This document shows positions 13,715 to 24,694 of a stretch of DNA of 64,000 nt, in pieces. The notes below the pieces were generated by a model. The model was not told the DNA's origin and did no database searches. It saw only the letters and a program-made list of their open reading frames with translations. The first letter of the stretch is position 1. Every line of letters starts with the position of its first letter. The position numbers and the translations under genes were made by a program. The stretch is taken from contig CM049987.1 in NCBI GenBank assembly GCA_016630955.3, forward strand, positions 310,001 through 374,000, in the 5' to 3' direction. The stretch is from Didymella arachidicola (Eukaryota; Ascomycota; Dothideomycetes; Pleosporales; Didymellaceae).

Positions 13715-15519
13715 ATGGCTGGACCAGGCGGAGGCCCCTCGAGGCGCAGTCATACCAAATCCCGAAAGGGCTGCAATACTTGTAAGAGGAGACATATTCG
13801 CTGTGATGAGACATTTCCGCAGTGGTAGGCCTTCAACAGGATTGTTTCACATGTTTGGTATGCTGATCTGCTCACAGTCGCAACTGTACCAAGCACCAAG
13901 TTCGGTGCGATTACATGGACAGCCCCACTGCCATGATGCCCGAAGCCCCGCAAGCTCCCCAGCAGCCCAATCTTCTCTGGACACCAGAGATTGAAGCTAC
14001 GATTGAGCTATGGAGGCGGACTGGAGAGTTTCCTTTCCCTGAGCTCCGCATTTACCCTCAACCCGAATGGCGAGCGTACGCAAAGACGGATCTGCGTTTA
14101 ATCCACCATCTCTCTTCCATCGCGAACGAGATGTTTAGGAGCAGAACTTCCAAAATGACCCTATGGGCGGATATGATGCCCAAGTAAGTGTTTAGTGCCA
14201 AACTTTACTATCGAAAACAATGGGTGACTGTGACTGACTGTTCTAGGTTTCTGAGCATTGCTGCTTCTCACCCTTTCGTTATGCACTCCATTCTCGCTTT
14301 CTCCGCCTCGCACCTAGCTTGGATCTCTCAGTCGGCCGAAACACGGAATCTTGCTTTCCATCACGCAAGCATTGCCCTCAAGGGTCTGCACGATGGCATC
14401 TCCAGCTTCACTAAGTTGAACTCGGATGCAATTCTAGCTTCTTCACTCCTACTAGCCTGGCAGGCCACGGACTGGAGAGGTTGGGCTTCGCTCGTCACTG
14501 GGACGAAGACGGTGATCCTTTCCATGCAGCCGTGGAGACACGAGTCTCTTTTTGCAGACTACATCACAGAACATAGCCCGATGCCGAGCAGGCACTTCAT
14601 GAACACAGTCGGCACACCGGTCACCCAAGAAGCCCGCACACAGCAATTAAATACCCTCACCGACATCCACAACTCCTTGCAACGCTTGCAACCATATCTC
14701 AGCCGCAACGACCAGGAAACAAAATGGGTTGACCAGCTCAAGGGGTATCTTGATCGATTGCGAACATCCAGCCAAGCGCAAACGCCTGAAGAGCAGTTCA
14801 ATCAGCTCTACGCGCTCCGCAAATGGCTGTTCTGGGTGCCAATTTCTCTTCTTTCTGCGAAGCGTGGAGATGTCAATGTTCTACGCGTTCTTGCCCACTT
14901 CTACGCAACAGCTCTTGCACTTGACCCAATGTTCCCGGACGTTGCCTCAGTGTTCGTCTCGGATCTCTCCCTTCTTCCATTGGAGGAAATCGTTACCGCT
15001 ATCCAGGGCTACCAGGATCCGAGATATGACTCAAGGATACAGACGATGTCATATCTGGTACAATGTCCCATCGACATGGTCTCGTCATATAAGACTAGGA
15101 GAGAATGGACGCGTCAGCACATTTCTACTGTCTCTCCTGTCCAGCAGCCGTCCTACGCATTGGAAACCGTCAACTTAAACCTCGAAAACCAGATTACGCA
15201 GTACAGCTATGGCCAGGCTCACAGTCTCAGCCCAGCTTTTGCTCCTTCGCCTCTCGGATTCCTGCCTCCTGGGATGACCTCCGCTCCGACTACTCCCTTC
15301 CTCGATGTCCCGCGAACGTCCGCAGACGCCTATAGATCGAGCACATATGCCACTAGCAGTTATCCCTCCAGCAGTTACGCGTCCAGCAACTACGCGTCCC
15401 CGTTGGGCTCGCCTACCAATGTACTTCTACCGCCGTATGCGGCACCATCAGATCATGCATATAATTATGGAATGTCTGGATATACCAGTGGGTTCGTGGC
15501 TACACCTATCTGGACGTAA
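13715..15519 (+). CDS. Zn2Cys6 transcription factor, Upc2-like
   Basis: Three exons, 13715-13824, 13878-14183 and 14247-15519, give 562 residues. The 53-bp first intron splits the codon of the fourth zinc-binding cysteine; splicing restores a perfect C-x2-C-x6-C-x6-C-x2-C-x6-C cluster at residues 20-47, including GCNTCKRRHIRCDETFPQC. A basic HTKSRK stretch precedes it. The second intron is 63 bp. The middle region, from LIHHLSSIANEMF through FLSIAASHPFVMHSILAFSASHLAW, resembles the ligand-binding region of Upc2-type regulators of sterol uptake and related fungal factors. The last 100 residues are Ser/Tyr/Pro-rich with repeated SSYASSNYAS-like units. The protein should act in the nucleus; its targets cannot be told. 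It is isolated, with 4.6-4.7 kb of apparently gene-free sequence on each side. Confidence 0.88.
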
Positions 15520-18500
15520 ACGCAAGCAGACTGAACGAACCCCAGGAACACTCGGCTTGCTTCTCAGCCATCAACTAGCGCAGCGTCAGTAGCCGGATAT
15601 ACAACCCACCCAATTCCAGTCACATCAGTCCCCTCACAGTACAGCGACGCTGGAAGCATGTAGGGCCGACTCAATGATTAAGACACGACGAGCCTCCTCA
15701 CCTACATCTCTGCAACAGCAACCTACGTCGAGTTCAGCAAGGACTTCCTGTACACTTTCGCACGCCCTATCACAAGAATCTGGCGACGTTTCGCGGGCAG
15801 TAGCAGCAGCCACTTAAGATGGTCTCGGCGCAATTCGTCGGAGCAATACCCGAACTGGATGTTTAGCGAGGGTCACGCTTCAGACCATGGCCGCACGAGG
15901 ATGGTGTACTTTTGCACTAGGCTAAGCCAGAAGGAGTTGGGAACCGTTTCAATGGCATGGCACCAAGGAGCAGGAATGGCCCATGCACGCAAGCGCAATT
16001 GACGAACTTTCACGATTCACGACTGCATTGTTCTCGGCGCCGATTATTTCGGTCCTCAGATGACCATTGCATATTTGGCCAACAGTAAGAGATGAATTGT
16101 AGATTAGAAGGACCGACTGTGGGAGAGTAGCGGATGGAACGCGACACCACGTATGTCAGCACAGCCATAGCGGCGCAGTGGTGGGACAACACCATCCTAC
16201 AACTGAAGAGGATGAGGAACTTGGGCAGGCAGAATCAAGGTTGGCTTATTTGGGACTGGCTGTATCCTAGCGTAGCTCCGCTGGCATGTATTTCCCAATT
16301 TTCTGCAAATCAATTTGTGGTCTGATGGAAAACTGCCAGCCCGAAATAACCGGCCAATCAATACCTCTAGCTCGACCTCGCTCCGTACGACCGACCACTC
16401 TGCCACTGTGAGAATTTACGTATTATGACGGCTTCTCGATCATGCGTGCGATGGCATGCACCTCTACCAACTCATGATGCTCTACCGATGAAACCATCCC
16501 GGCACCGGTTCGACACGCGCCAAACGTACGCTAAATGACTTACGCGAATTACGCGCAGAAGAGCTTGATATTACTGAATGGTTCCGGGCACCAGGCGCGC
16601 ACAACTACTTGAATGATCGACATAAATCATGTGCTAATTTACCCTGCCCTGCCGCTTTCGTGCAGTAACCGCGACGAGATGATGCTGGCGGTAGCGCACA
16701 GCCACAGGGGAGCTGCCACGAGCTGGACCGGTGAGGGGTGTCTCGCCTGAGGTTGACAGAAAGGCGTTCCCCAGGCTCTTCCATGGGCGGCCACGATTCC
16801 AGAAGGATGAATCGCACCACATCCTTGTGCAGCCGGCGCTCTTATGCATGCATGCAGGACTGTGTGGACGGAGACACCTCCGCCGATGCTGCATTCGCTG
16901 CCCAATATGATTGGACCCATCTTCTGCTCTGTTGCAAATGCACTCTTAGAGTTTGAACCCACATTGAAGGCCGTCCGCCATAGGACAAATACCTAGCCAC
17001 AAGTCGGCTATTGAATCACTGTGTCTCTCGGCATCTCTCGGTGTGCAAGGCCTTCGAACTTGGCTTCTGGGCCGACGCCTCACAGCGCTAGAAGCAGACT
17101 AATATGACTGCCGTGACCAAGCCAGGGACTCCCTGCAGTCGTCCAAGCGAGGGGTGCAAGGGACCTACACTACAGCGAACTTCCGCTGCTACGTAAGCCA
17201 GCGACTTCCGCGCCCGCGCTCCACCCCCTACGAAACGGCCGCCATCTCGTCTGTTTTCCTAACATCCTAATTTCCACTGAAGCAACGTTGGATGACTAAG
17301 GCAGGCTGTGCTGTCGCTATGCAACTGCGACTACGACTCACTACGCACCACTGTCAATCATACAACCCCGGAATAACCTTACCCCAGCTCGCCTGACTTT
17401 CCCGCACCTCCCAACGCTGCGACCACACTCAAGACGATCCTGATACAGTTCGCAGCATAGCGATGATCGCCTGCGATGCTATGACGCGGTCTTTGCGCCA
17501 TTTCTGGATACACGCGGTCGATGTCCGCCAAGACCCAGATTAAACAAAGGACTGCCGTCTAAAGAGCCGCAAGACAACAACCACTCAGAGAGCGCCGGAG
17601 TTGTATTCCTAGTGTCTGAGCGCGTGTCCGGTTCCTTTGGTAGCAACGACGCGACAGATGAAGCAACGAAGCCATCGGTCCGACTTGTCTGCGGTTTGCA
17701 TTCGGAAAATCCAGGACCGTAGGATCTGCGAGCAGGTAGTTTCCTTGAGTTCGATGACGCACATCCCAAAGCACCAGGACAAGCGAAGTTACCGTGCTAT
17801 GCGACATGGGGACGCGCAAAGGCGATCTCCCTGTCGATCATACCGCCCTATAGCATCGTAAGGGTCGTATCTATCCTTCCTGTACAAGAAAAGTAAATGC
17901 TCGTCCGAGTCCGAGAACGAGCTAGCAGCCATCGCGGGCTACGAGATTTGCTTGAGATTCTCCTGAAAAGGTATAGGCGGCCTCTGTTGTACGACTACTT
18001 CGCGATACGAATTGATGCTTGTTGGTCCTCACACCATTTCCATAGAGGTCCATCGAATAGACCTTGTCGAGGACTGACCAATTCGCTACCGGCTGTTCTT
18101 GCCCAAGACATGGATGCAGCACCTCGTGAGGCTTCGTGGATAACTTCATGTATCAAATGCCAAGCAGTACGCGGCCTCGGAAAGCCCACCGGTAACCGTT
18201 TGCAGTATCTTGGCTATCACGCTTCACCGACAACCCGTCGGCAATTGGAAGCATGTATATCATCGTACGATGAAGCATGGCGCTCCCCAGCTGCCAGCGA
18301 GATAGATGCGCCGGAGGCCTCGCCTCTCCTACCCTGCCCTAGCGGTCTGATATCAAGCCACTTTACGCGGCGGCGCTGATCCAGCCCTGCCGGTCAACGT
18401 CCCCTGCAGCTTTTGTCACTAAGACATTAAGAGACACGTACTATAGTATTACCTACACTACTTACGCCTGACTCTTTAGTACTGTGTAGAGCCAAGGGCC

Positions 18501-20262
18501 CCTAGGAGACGGGAAGCGGTGTGCACATCTTTTAAGGTGACAAACCTTGAACCCGGCATGTTCAACCGTGGGCCAGTGGCTGAATCTCGCGCTCGTGTGG
18601 CCTCGGTAATTCCTAGAGCGCTGCCTCCTGTGGTATATTTTGGTACTCCCACCGGGCACAGCGCGTAGCGTGCGCGCCAAGGCACTCCTCGGGCAAAGCT
18701 CCGAGACGGCCGGCAACACAACGAACACGAACACGAACACGGACACGCTCCCGGTGGCAAGAGCCTTTACGAATGCCGCAGCCTTATCACGACCTACCAG
18801 ATACAAGGTGGGTGCATGAATGGATGAGAATACGGGGTGGCCCACAGACGTTTCTCGAGATTTCTGAATGGCCAGTACCTAGATTAAACAGTCTTGATTG
18901 GTTGTTCTGCGATTGACATTGGCCCTTGTTTTCTTGTCTATTTATGTATTCTGCTTGTAAATATGTGGCTGATATTGCAACTCCACATGCAATATTGCCT
19001 CGCTGGCCATGCACATGTGCACGACGCAGCTTGATAGAGACTATCGACATGCAACACCACCCGAGCATTTTGCAGGAGCCGACGACAACACGTGCACGAC
19101 CCAGCCGAAAGCGACACCAACCGAGCACTTTGTCGAAATCTTGACGCAGCTAGATACTGGGTCCAACCCGCACTCTGGAGAAGCCTTGGCAACAAGCGTC
19201 GTGCACGCTCTTGAGTTGGGGCTCAAACTGACAGCCACGCAACACACCGGTGCTGTTTGGACAAGGCGAAACGTCCGTGTCGAGATCTAGATTTGCGTTG
19301 CCGGTGCCTGCACGCACGCATGAAACGCTGATGGCTGTCTATGGGGCAGGTGCCGGGACTCGTTCTCGAGACGGCAAAGTGATGCCGGTTGAGGGCGGAG
19401 GTTCAAGCCGGCGAGAACCACGGGAGGTTTTAGTTTCGAGCGTTTCGTCTGGGACTTGGCAGATAGCGATAGGCAAGGATAAGTAACATGACAGAAGCAT
19501 TCCATCTCGGAACCTGCCAGACTGTCATATCGTGAATCCAGACCTACAGACAGACGACGGTACCTTGACCCCTAAAACCTACTACTCACCCCCCCACCCC
19601 CCCGACAAGCCTAACCACACTTCTCCCTTACACCCCATCAAGCTCCCTACCTAATCACGCTTGCAAGACTGCGATTATACATTTAATCCACTGATTTTTC
19701 TGGGGGGGGGGTGGAGTGTATACGGCGTTGACTGTTTTGCGTGGAAACTTGCTGTGTAGTTATATTGCAAGTCTATGCTTACTTTACTAGTATTGTTTGT
19801 GGGACTAGCGGGTGGTGATGGGGATAGGGGGGTGGGATGAAGGGTATGGGTTTTTTTTTTGAGGGGCTGTCTGGGAGGGTGCTGGACGGTAGGAGGATGA
19901 TGTTGCGGAAGATGCGGTGGAGTCCCTCTGCGTGGGGGGATTCGGAGCTGAGGGAGGGTGGGCGCGGGGTGTGTTGTTTGTCTGTCTCGCTGGGACGGGC
20001 TGGATAAGTTTTGGATACGGGGACAGGGGGCTTGTGTCTCTTTCTGGGCATGCTCGTGTGACCGAATATATCTCATTTCCGGCATGTCAGCACGGCTGAA
20101 GGCGCGATCGAAGGGTCAGCGTTGTGATGTTTGATTGTAATGCATGGGGTGTTACGCTGGATAGCGTGAGTTAAGCGCACGCTGTGTGACATGTACGTCT
20201 CCCCTCCTACCTCCCCACAGTCACTGGAAAACATAACCCCGACCCTCCAGCTCCAGTCCCAC
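15520..20262. other. 4.7-kb gene-poor region downstream of the Zn2Cys6 regulator
   Basis: No gene is supported. The open frames (for example 17897-18379 + and 19675-20085 -) are short and low in information. The stretch 19580-19870 has strong strand asymmetry, with C runs near 19588-19602 and G runs near 19701-19712, and reads as simple sequence. A hexamer repeat lies at 18721-18741. The right end would hold the 3' untranslated region of the sulfatase. Confidence 0.4.
18721..18741. repeat. ACGAAC hexamer repeat, three and a half copies
   Basis: ACGAAC is repeated in direct tandem in non-coding sequence. It is a simple microsatellite with nothing else attached to it. Confidence 0.8.
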
Positions 20263-22464
20263 CTACGTCGCCCAACTCCACTCATCCCACCTCTCATCCC
20301 ACACCACCGGCTCCAGCGCCCCTTCCAGCGCCAACACCTGCCCCAGCCCACACTCTGAGAAACTAACAGCCGGCTGCTTCTCGTAGAAATCATCGTACTT
20401 CCCATCCAGCGCATCCCGTAAGTTCTCCACGCTGCCGTCTGGATGCAGTTTCTCCCACGGCCTTGTGCAGACGCGTGCTTTGCAGCGCTTGAGCGTGAGG
20501 ATCAGGGCGTTGAGGCGCGAGGCCACTGCGGCGGCGGACCAGGGACCGATTTGGGTGGGGGTGTTGTGCAGGTTTGTGAGTTGGTAGGGGTCGTTCTGCT
20601 CATATCATATTAGCTTATTTTCTGTGTATGGGACGATAGAGGGGGGACGGACAGTCATGTCGTATAGCTCGACCTCGTTAGTGCACCAGACTGCGTACGC
20701 CAGATCGTACCCGTCGCCGATGACGCGGACGTGTTTGTATGTGTTGTTCGGGAAATGATTCTCGCCGAAGAACGGGTTTCCTTCGACGAGGTACTCGCCC
20801 CAGAATTCGATGTTGATGTGTTCGCTCTTTGTGGTTTTCTGGCGCAGGGCGGGGGTTACGGGGATGGGTTCGCCGTCGAAGTCTGGGCGGAGCGGGATCC
20901 CTGCGAGGGCGAAGAGGGTTGGGGCGATGTCGGTGTGGCTGCTGGGGATGGTTTGGATGGCGTTTTTGGGGACGCCCGGGCCGCGGATGAAGAAGGGGAT
21001 GTTGACGTCTTCTTCGATGTTGCAGCTTTTTCCGGGGGGGAGGCGGTGCTGGCCGATGTGGTAGCCGTTGTCGGTGGTGTAGATGAGGTAGGTGTTGTTG
21101 AGGACCGAGGGGCTGGCTGCGAGGCGGTCGAAGATGGAGTCGATTAGCTCGTCCACGGACTGGAGGGATTGCAGGCGCTTGCGGTACCAGTCGTCGTTGT
21201 AGTCGATCTCGGATTGGTTGAGCTGGCGGAGGGACTTGAAGTAGGATGCTGTGCCGGTCTGACGTCGTTAGCGTGAATTGATGCTGGAGAGGGGACTCAC
21301 GGTGTTGGGGTTGAAGTTTGGTGTCCGTGGGACTGTGACGTTGGGGAAGAGGTGGGCGTGTCTCTTTGCAGGCACGGGGGGGTCGAAACTTGCAGCTCCG
21401 CCGCCAGTGATGGTCTCTGAGTGCGGTGCGATAGGCGCGACACCGAGGAAGAAGGGTCTGTCGGAGGCTTTGATCGCGTCGTCCAAGAAGCCGAGGGCAG
21501 CGGCTGCGATGAGGTCGGTGGAGTACTCGCCAGGGTAGTTTTTGGCCGGGTCGTGGTTGCGTGTCATGGTGGCATTGTAGAAGATGTACGTTCCGGGGTC
21601 GATTAGGACTGGGAGTGTTAGTGGGAGTCTTGAGTGTCGAGGTGTTGAGAATATTAAGAGTCTTGACATGCTTGACATGCTTGAGAGTCTTGAGTCTTGA
21701 GTCTTGAGGTGTTGAGAGTCTTGACATGCTTGACATGCTTGAGAGTCTTGAGTCTTGAGTGTTGAGGTGTTGAGAGTCTTGACATCCTTGACATGCTTGA
21801 GAATCCTTAGTCTTGGAGTCTTGAAGTCTTCCCATCTTCCCGAACCTCAAGACTCTCAAAAGCCCCAAGACTCTCCATCCACTCTTCACCCCCTCTCATC
21901 TCCTCTCTCTCTCTCCAAAAAATAAAATAAAAAAAAAATAAAAAAAAATAAAAAAAACTTACAATCCGACCCATTCCACCCATTAATCCTCGGACTCTGA
22001 TACGTAGCAAGCGAATGCCCATTCATCATCTTGCCCGTATAATACGTATTCCACCCCGCCTCCTGCAACCAAACGGGCAAATAATCATCATTAAACCCCT
22101 CCTCGATAAACCTCGGATACCCACCATACGGCGCGCTCACATCCGTCACATTGGTGTTGTGCGCCGCCTTGCCCGTCAACAGCGAGACTCTCGACGGACA
22201 GCACAGGGCAACGGTGCAGAAATGCTTCTTGAACCACGTGCCTTGCTGCTGGAAGTGTTTCTGCACTGAGGGCTGGTAGGCGAGGGAGTCGAGGTGGAGG
22301 TCTTGGTCGTCGGTCATGATGAAGATGAAGTTTGGTTTGGTGGTGTTTGAGGCGGGGAGGGCATTGTTGGGGAGGGTGTTGGGGAGGGTGTTGTGTAGGG
22401 CGGACTGGGTGGATGGTATGGCGAAGGTGTTGGCGGCGAGGAGGAGGGCTTGGGTGGGTGTCAT
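20263..22464 (-). CDS. Secreted type I sulfatase (arylsulfatase / N-acetylglucosamine-6-sulfatase-like)
   Basis: Four exons, 22464-21963, 21608-21301, 21258-20653 and 20595-20263, give 582 residues. The start chosen gives a short hydrophobic leader (MTPTQALLLAANTFA), a likely signal peptide; a methionine 22 codons upstream is also in frame. Active-site features are visible: metal-binding FIFIMTDDQD near residue 50, the sulfatase signature CCPSRVSLLTGK, whose second cysteine would become formylglycine, and DNGYHIGQHRLPPGK later. The exon joins restore GWNGSDFLIDPGTY and ELYDMTNDPYQLTNL, both characteristic of fungal sulfatases. The enzyme would hydrolyse sulfate esters outside the cell or in the secretory path; the substrate is unknown. 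Intron 1 is unusually long (354 bp) and repetitive, intron 2 is only 42 bp, and the third donor (GTCCGT) is weak. Confidence 0.88.
21641..21800. repeat. Minisatellite inside sulfatase intron 1
   Basis: About three units of 58-67 bp, each beginning GGTGTTGAGA (at 21641, 21708 and 21766), are built from shorter blocks such as GAGAGTCTTGAG and CTTGACATG. The array lies wholly inside the 354-bp first intron of the sulfatase gene. A reverse-complement copy of the core block lies at 21846-21857. Confidence 0.85.
21917..21958. repeat. A-rich (coding-strand U-rich) tract at the sulfatase intron 1 donor
   Basis: An A homopolymer broken by single T residues occupies about 42 bases. On the coding strand this puts a U-rich tract immediately after the GTAAGT donor. 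U-rich sequence just downstream of a 5' splice site is known to favour recognition through TIA-1/Nam8-type proteins; any such role here is inference. Confidence 0.75.
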
Positions 22465-23317
22465 GGTGGGAGGGCGGGAAACGGGGTGGGAGGTTTGGGA
22501 TGGGCATTGCGGCGGTTTTTTATTTCTCACGTCCTCATCTTGCGATCTGCGTGGTGGAGAGGAAGTTGACTGCCGGCCCCGCTTTTATTGCGCCAGCGTT
22601 GGTTTTCATGGCGTGCTTGGGGTATCTCTTATGTTGAAGGAGGGTTTGGATTGAGCTTGAATTGACTGGACTTGACTCGAGCAGTGGGAAGGACGCCATG
22701 AATAGTCGGGGAAGGAGAAGTCTTCAAGGATTGGTGCACAAGCTGCCGCCAGTTACGAAGAAGCTCGTTTTTTTTTTGAACGATCACTTGCAGGAACACC
22801 ACAACGCACCTTCTGCTTGTGTTTGCATCTATGCAACACAACAACATAATTAATTATTGGAAGCTATATAGAAAAGCAGAGAAGATAAATCTCTAGCTAT
22901 CTAGATACTTTACTAATTATATTATATAATTACGTTGTTATTATAGCGCATGCAAAAGAGGGGGTCTTGTTAGTGTTTCTGCGAGTGATCGCTCGAAAAA
23001 AACGAGTTTCTTCGTACGAGTGTAACGCGTGGATTACGAGTGTTGTGAGCAACGTGGTGGCCGTGTTCTGCATGACAGCAAAATCGTGATGGTAACGGCA
23101 CTGTCGTACGCAACGTCGTGGTACAGTGAATGGTATATAGTGACAAGCTTCCCCAAGTAAGCTTGGAAAGGTGCAGTTGACGAGGTCATTGCCCCGCCAT
23201 GGGAGCTTCCGCATCGGAACGGCGGCCCCACTTCGAGTGCGGCCATGCTCGCGCTCAGGCTCGGTTGATGGCCACAGTCACGTCAAGCGCCACGACACCT
23301 CGGACACCGTCGCGGCC
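22465..23317. other. Divergent intergenic region with an AT-rich island
   Basis: This region separates the 5' ends of the sulfatase (-) and the deubiquitinase (+), so it should contain both promoters. The central part, about 22846-22935, is strikingly AT-rich (ATTAATTATTGG through TTATATTATATAATTACG) compared with the GC-rich flanks. No gene is seen. Confidence 0.5.
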
Positions 23318-24372
23318 ATGTCTGGAGGCTGGAACACGATCGAGTCGGATGCGGTAGGTTGCGCTCTGTTGCGTGCTGCCATGGCTAACGTCACAGGGCG
23401 TCTTTACGTACCTCATCGAGAAGCTCGGGGTCAAGGATGTGCAGTTTGCCGAGCTGCTGTCGCTCGACGCGGACGAGCTGCGGGCGTTTGGCGACGTGTA
23501 CGGCGTGATTTTCCTGTTCAAGTACCCGACGGGCGAGAAGGCTACCGACACACCCAAGGACGGGGCGTTTGACCACGAGGCGGCGAGCAAGCTCTTCTTC
23601 GCGGCGCAGACGATCCAGAACGCGTGTGGCACGCAGGCGCTGATCTCGGTGCTGCTGAACAAGGAGGGGGAGATTGAGATTGGCAAGGAGCTGCGCGAGT
23701 TCAAGGAGTTTGCGGGCGAGTTCCCGCCCGAGGTGCGTGGCGGCGCGGGCAAGAGGTGTGTGAGGAGGGGGCTAACGCGGACAGCTGCGCGGCGAGACGC
23801 TGTCGAACTCGGACCTGATCCGCGAGACACACAACTCATTCGCGCGGTCGTCGCCGTTCATCGACGAGACGCAGCGCACGGCGACGGCGGACGACGACGT
23901 GTACCACTTCATTGCGTGCGTGGGCTGGCCGGCGTGATGGAAGCAGGCTAACGGAACACACAGCTACACGGCGATCAACGGCACGCTGTACGAGCTCGAC
24001 GGCCTGCAGCCGGCGCCCATCTCGCACGGCGCGTGCACGGCGCACGAGTTCCCCGCGAAAATCATCCCCGTGCTGCAGCGGCGCATCGGGCGGTACCCGC
24101 AGGACGAGATCCGATTCAACCTGCTGGCGTGCGTGCGCGACCTGCGGATCCGGGCGCGCGAGTTTGGCGACGAGGACGGGCTGGAGGAGCAGGAGGAGAT
24201 GCGGGCGCGGTGGCTGTACGAGAACTCGCTGCGGCGACACAACTTTGTGGGCTTCATTGGCGAGCTGCTCAAGGGCGTGGTCAAGACGAAGCTGCAGACC
24301 GAGGGCGAGTACGACCAGTGGGTGCGCGAGGCCAACGCGCGGCTGGTGGAGCGGCGGGCGAAGGGCAAGTAA
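23318..24372 (+). CDS. uch2: UCHL5/UCH37-family ubiquitin C-terminal hydrolase (fission yeast Uch2-like)
   Basis: Four exons, 23318-23353, 23397-23732, 23785-23915 and 23964-24372, with introns of 43, 52 and 48 bp, encode 303 residues. The catalytic set of peptidase family C12 is complete: Q83 and C89 in QTIQNACGTQAL, H165 in DDVYHFIAY and D180 in LYELDGLQ. The spacing is almost identical to human UCHL5 (Q82, C88, H164, D179). The C-terminal extension, with RRHNFVGFIGELLKGVVK, is the ULD/DEUBAD-type helical tail by which UCHL5 enzymes bind the proteasome subunit Rpn13. The enzyme trims ubiquitin chains at the 26S proteasome. The third exon join completes the histidine-containing motif, which supports the model. 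GC content is clearly higher than in the neighbouring intergenic DNA. Confidence 0.93.
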
Positions 24373-24694
24373 GGCGTAGTTCAGAGTAGAGGTCACGATA
24401 ATTCACGGTTGCACATGTTGGCTGCATCATCACGTCGACGTTGTGTGCTCCGACGTTATGTGTGAGGATTGATTGATTGATTGATTGCAGACGGTCGAGC
24501 ACGAGTCAGGCATGGGAACGGGTGGTTCTGGTGGTTCGTCATGGTTCACTGACGGCTGAGGGGCTGCCAGCCAAGCTCGGGAACCCGAGGGGGCGGGCGG
24601 GTCGTCCATCACGTCCTGGTATCGCTTGTGCTGGACGCGCTCCACTGCTGACGGCGACGCTCTCTGACGCCGCTCCCACAGCCAGAGCCAGAGC
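24373..24694. other. Short intergenic region between tandem genes, with GATT microsatellite
   Basis: About 320 bases separate the deubiquitinase stop from the 2EXR start, with both genes on the + strand. A GATT tetranucleotide repeat of five copies lies at 24467-24486. Nothing else is evident. Confidence 0.6.
24467..24486. repeat. GATT microsatellite, five copies
   Basis: GATT is repeated five times in the 3' region of the deubiquitinase gene. Confidence 0.9.

Noticed and set aside
16320..16400. GTGGCAGAGTGGTC-like text on the minus strand resembling a tRNA A box
   Set aside because: No B box follows at a plausible distance and no cloverleaf can be drawn.
18540..18620. Possible minus-strand tRNA with GGGTTCAAGG
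   Set aside because: Stems do not pair beyond three bases and no acceptor stem or anticodon arm can be formed.
21641..21800. CRISPR-like spacing of short repeats
   Set aside because: The units are direct minisatellite repeats inside a eukaryotic intron, not constant repeats with unique spacers.
20678..21889. 403-codon minus-strand frame overlapping the sulfatase
   Set aside because: It is a shifted frame of the sulfatase exons plus the intron repeat and is Arg/Pro/His-rich; the sulfatase motifs lie in the other frame.
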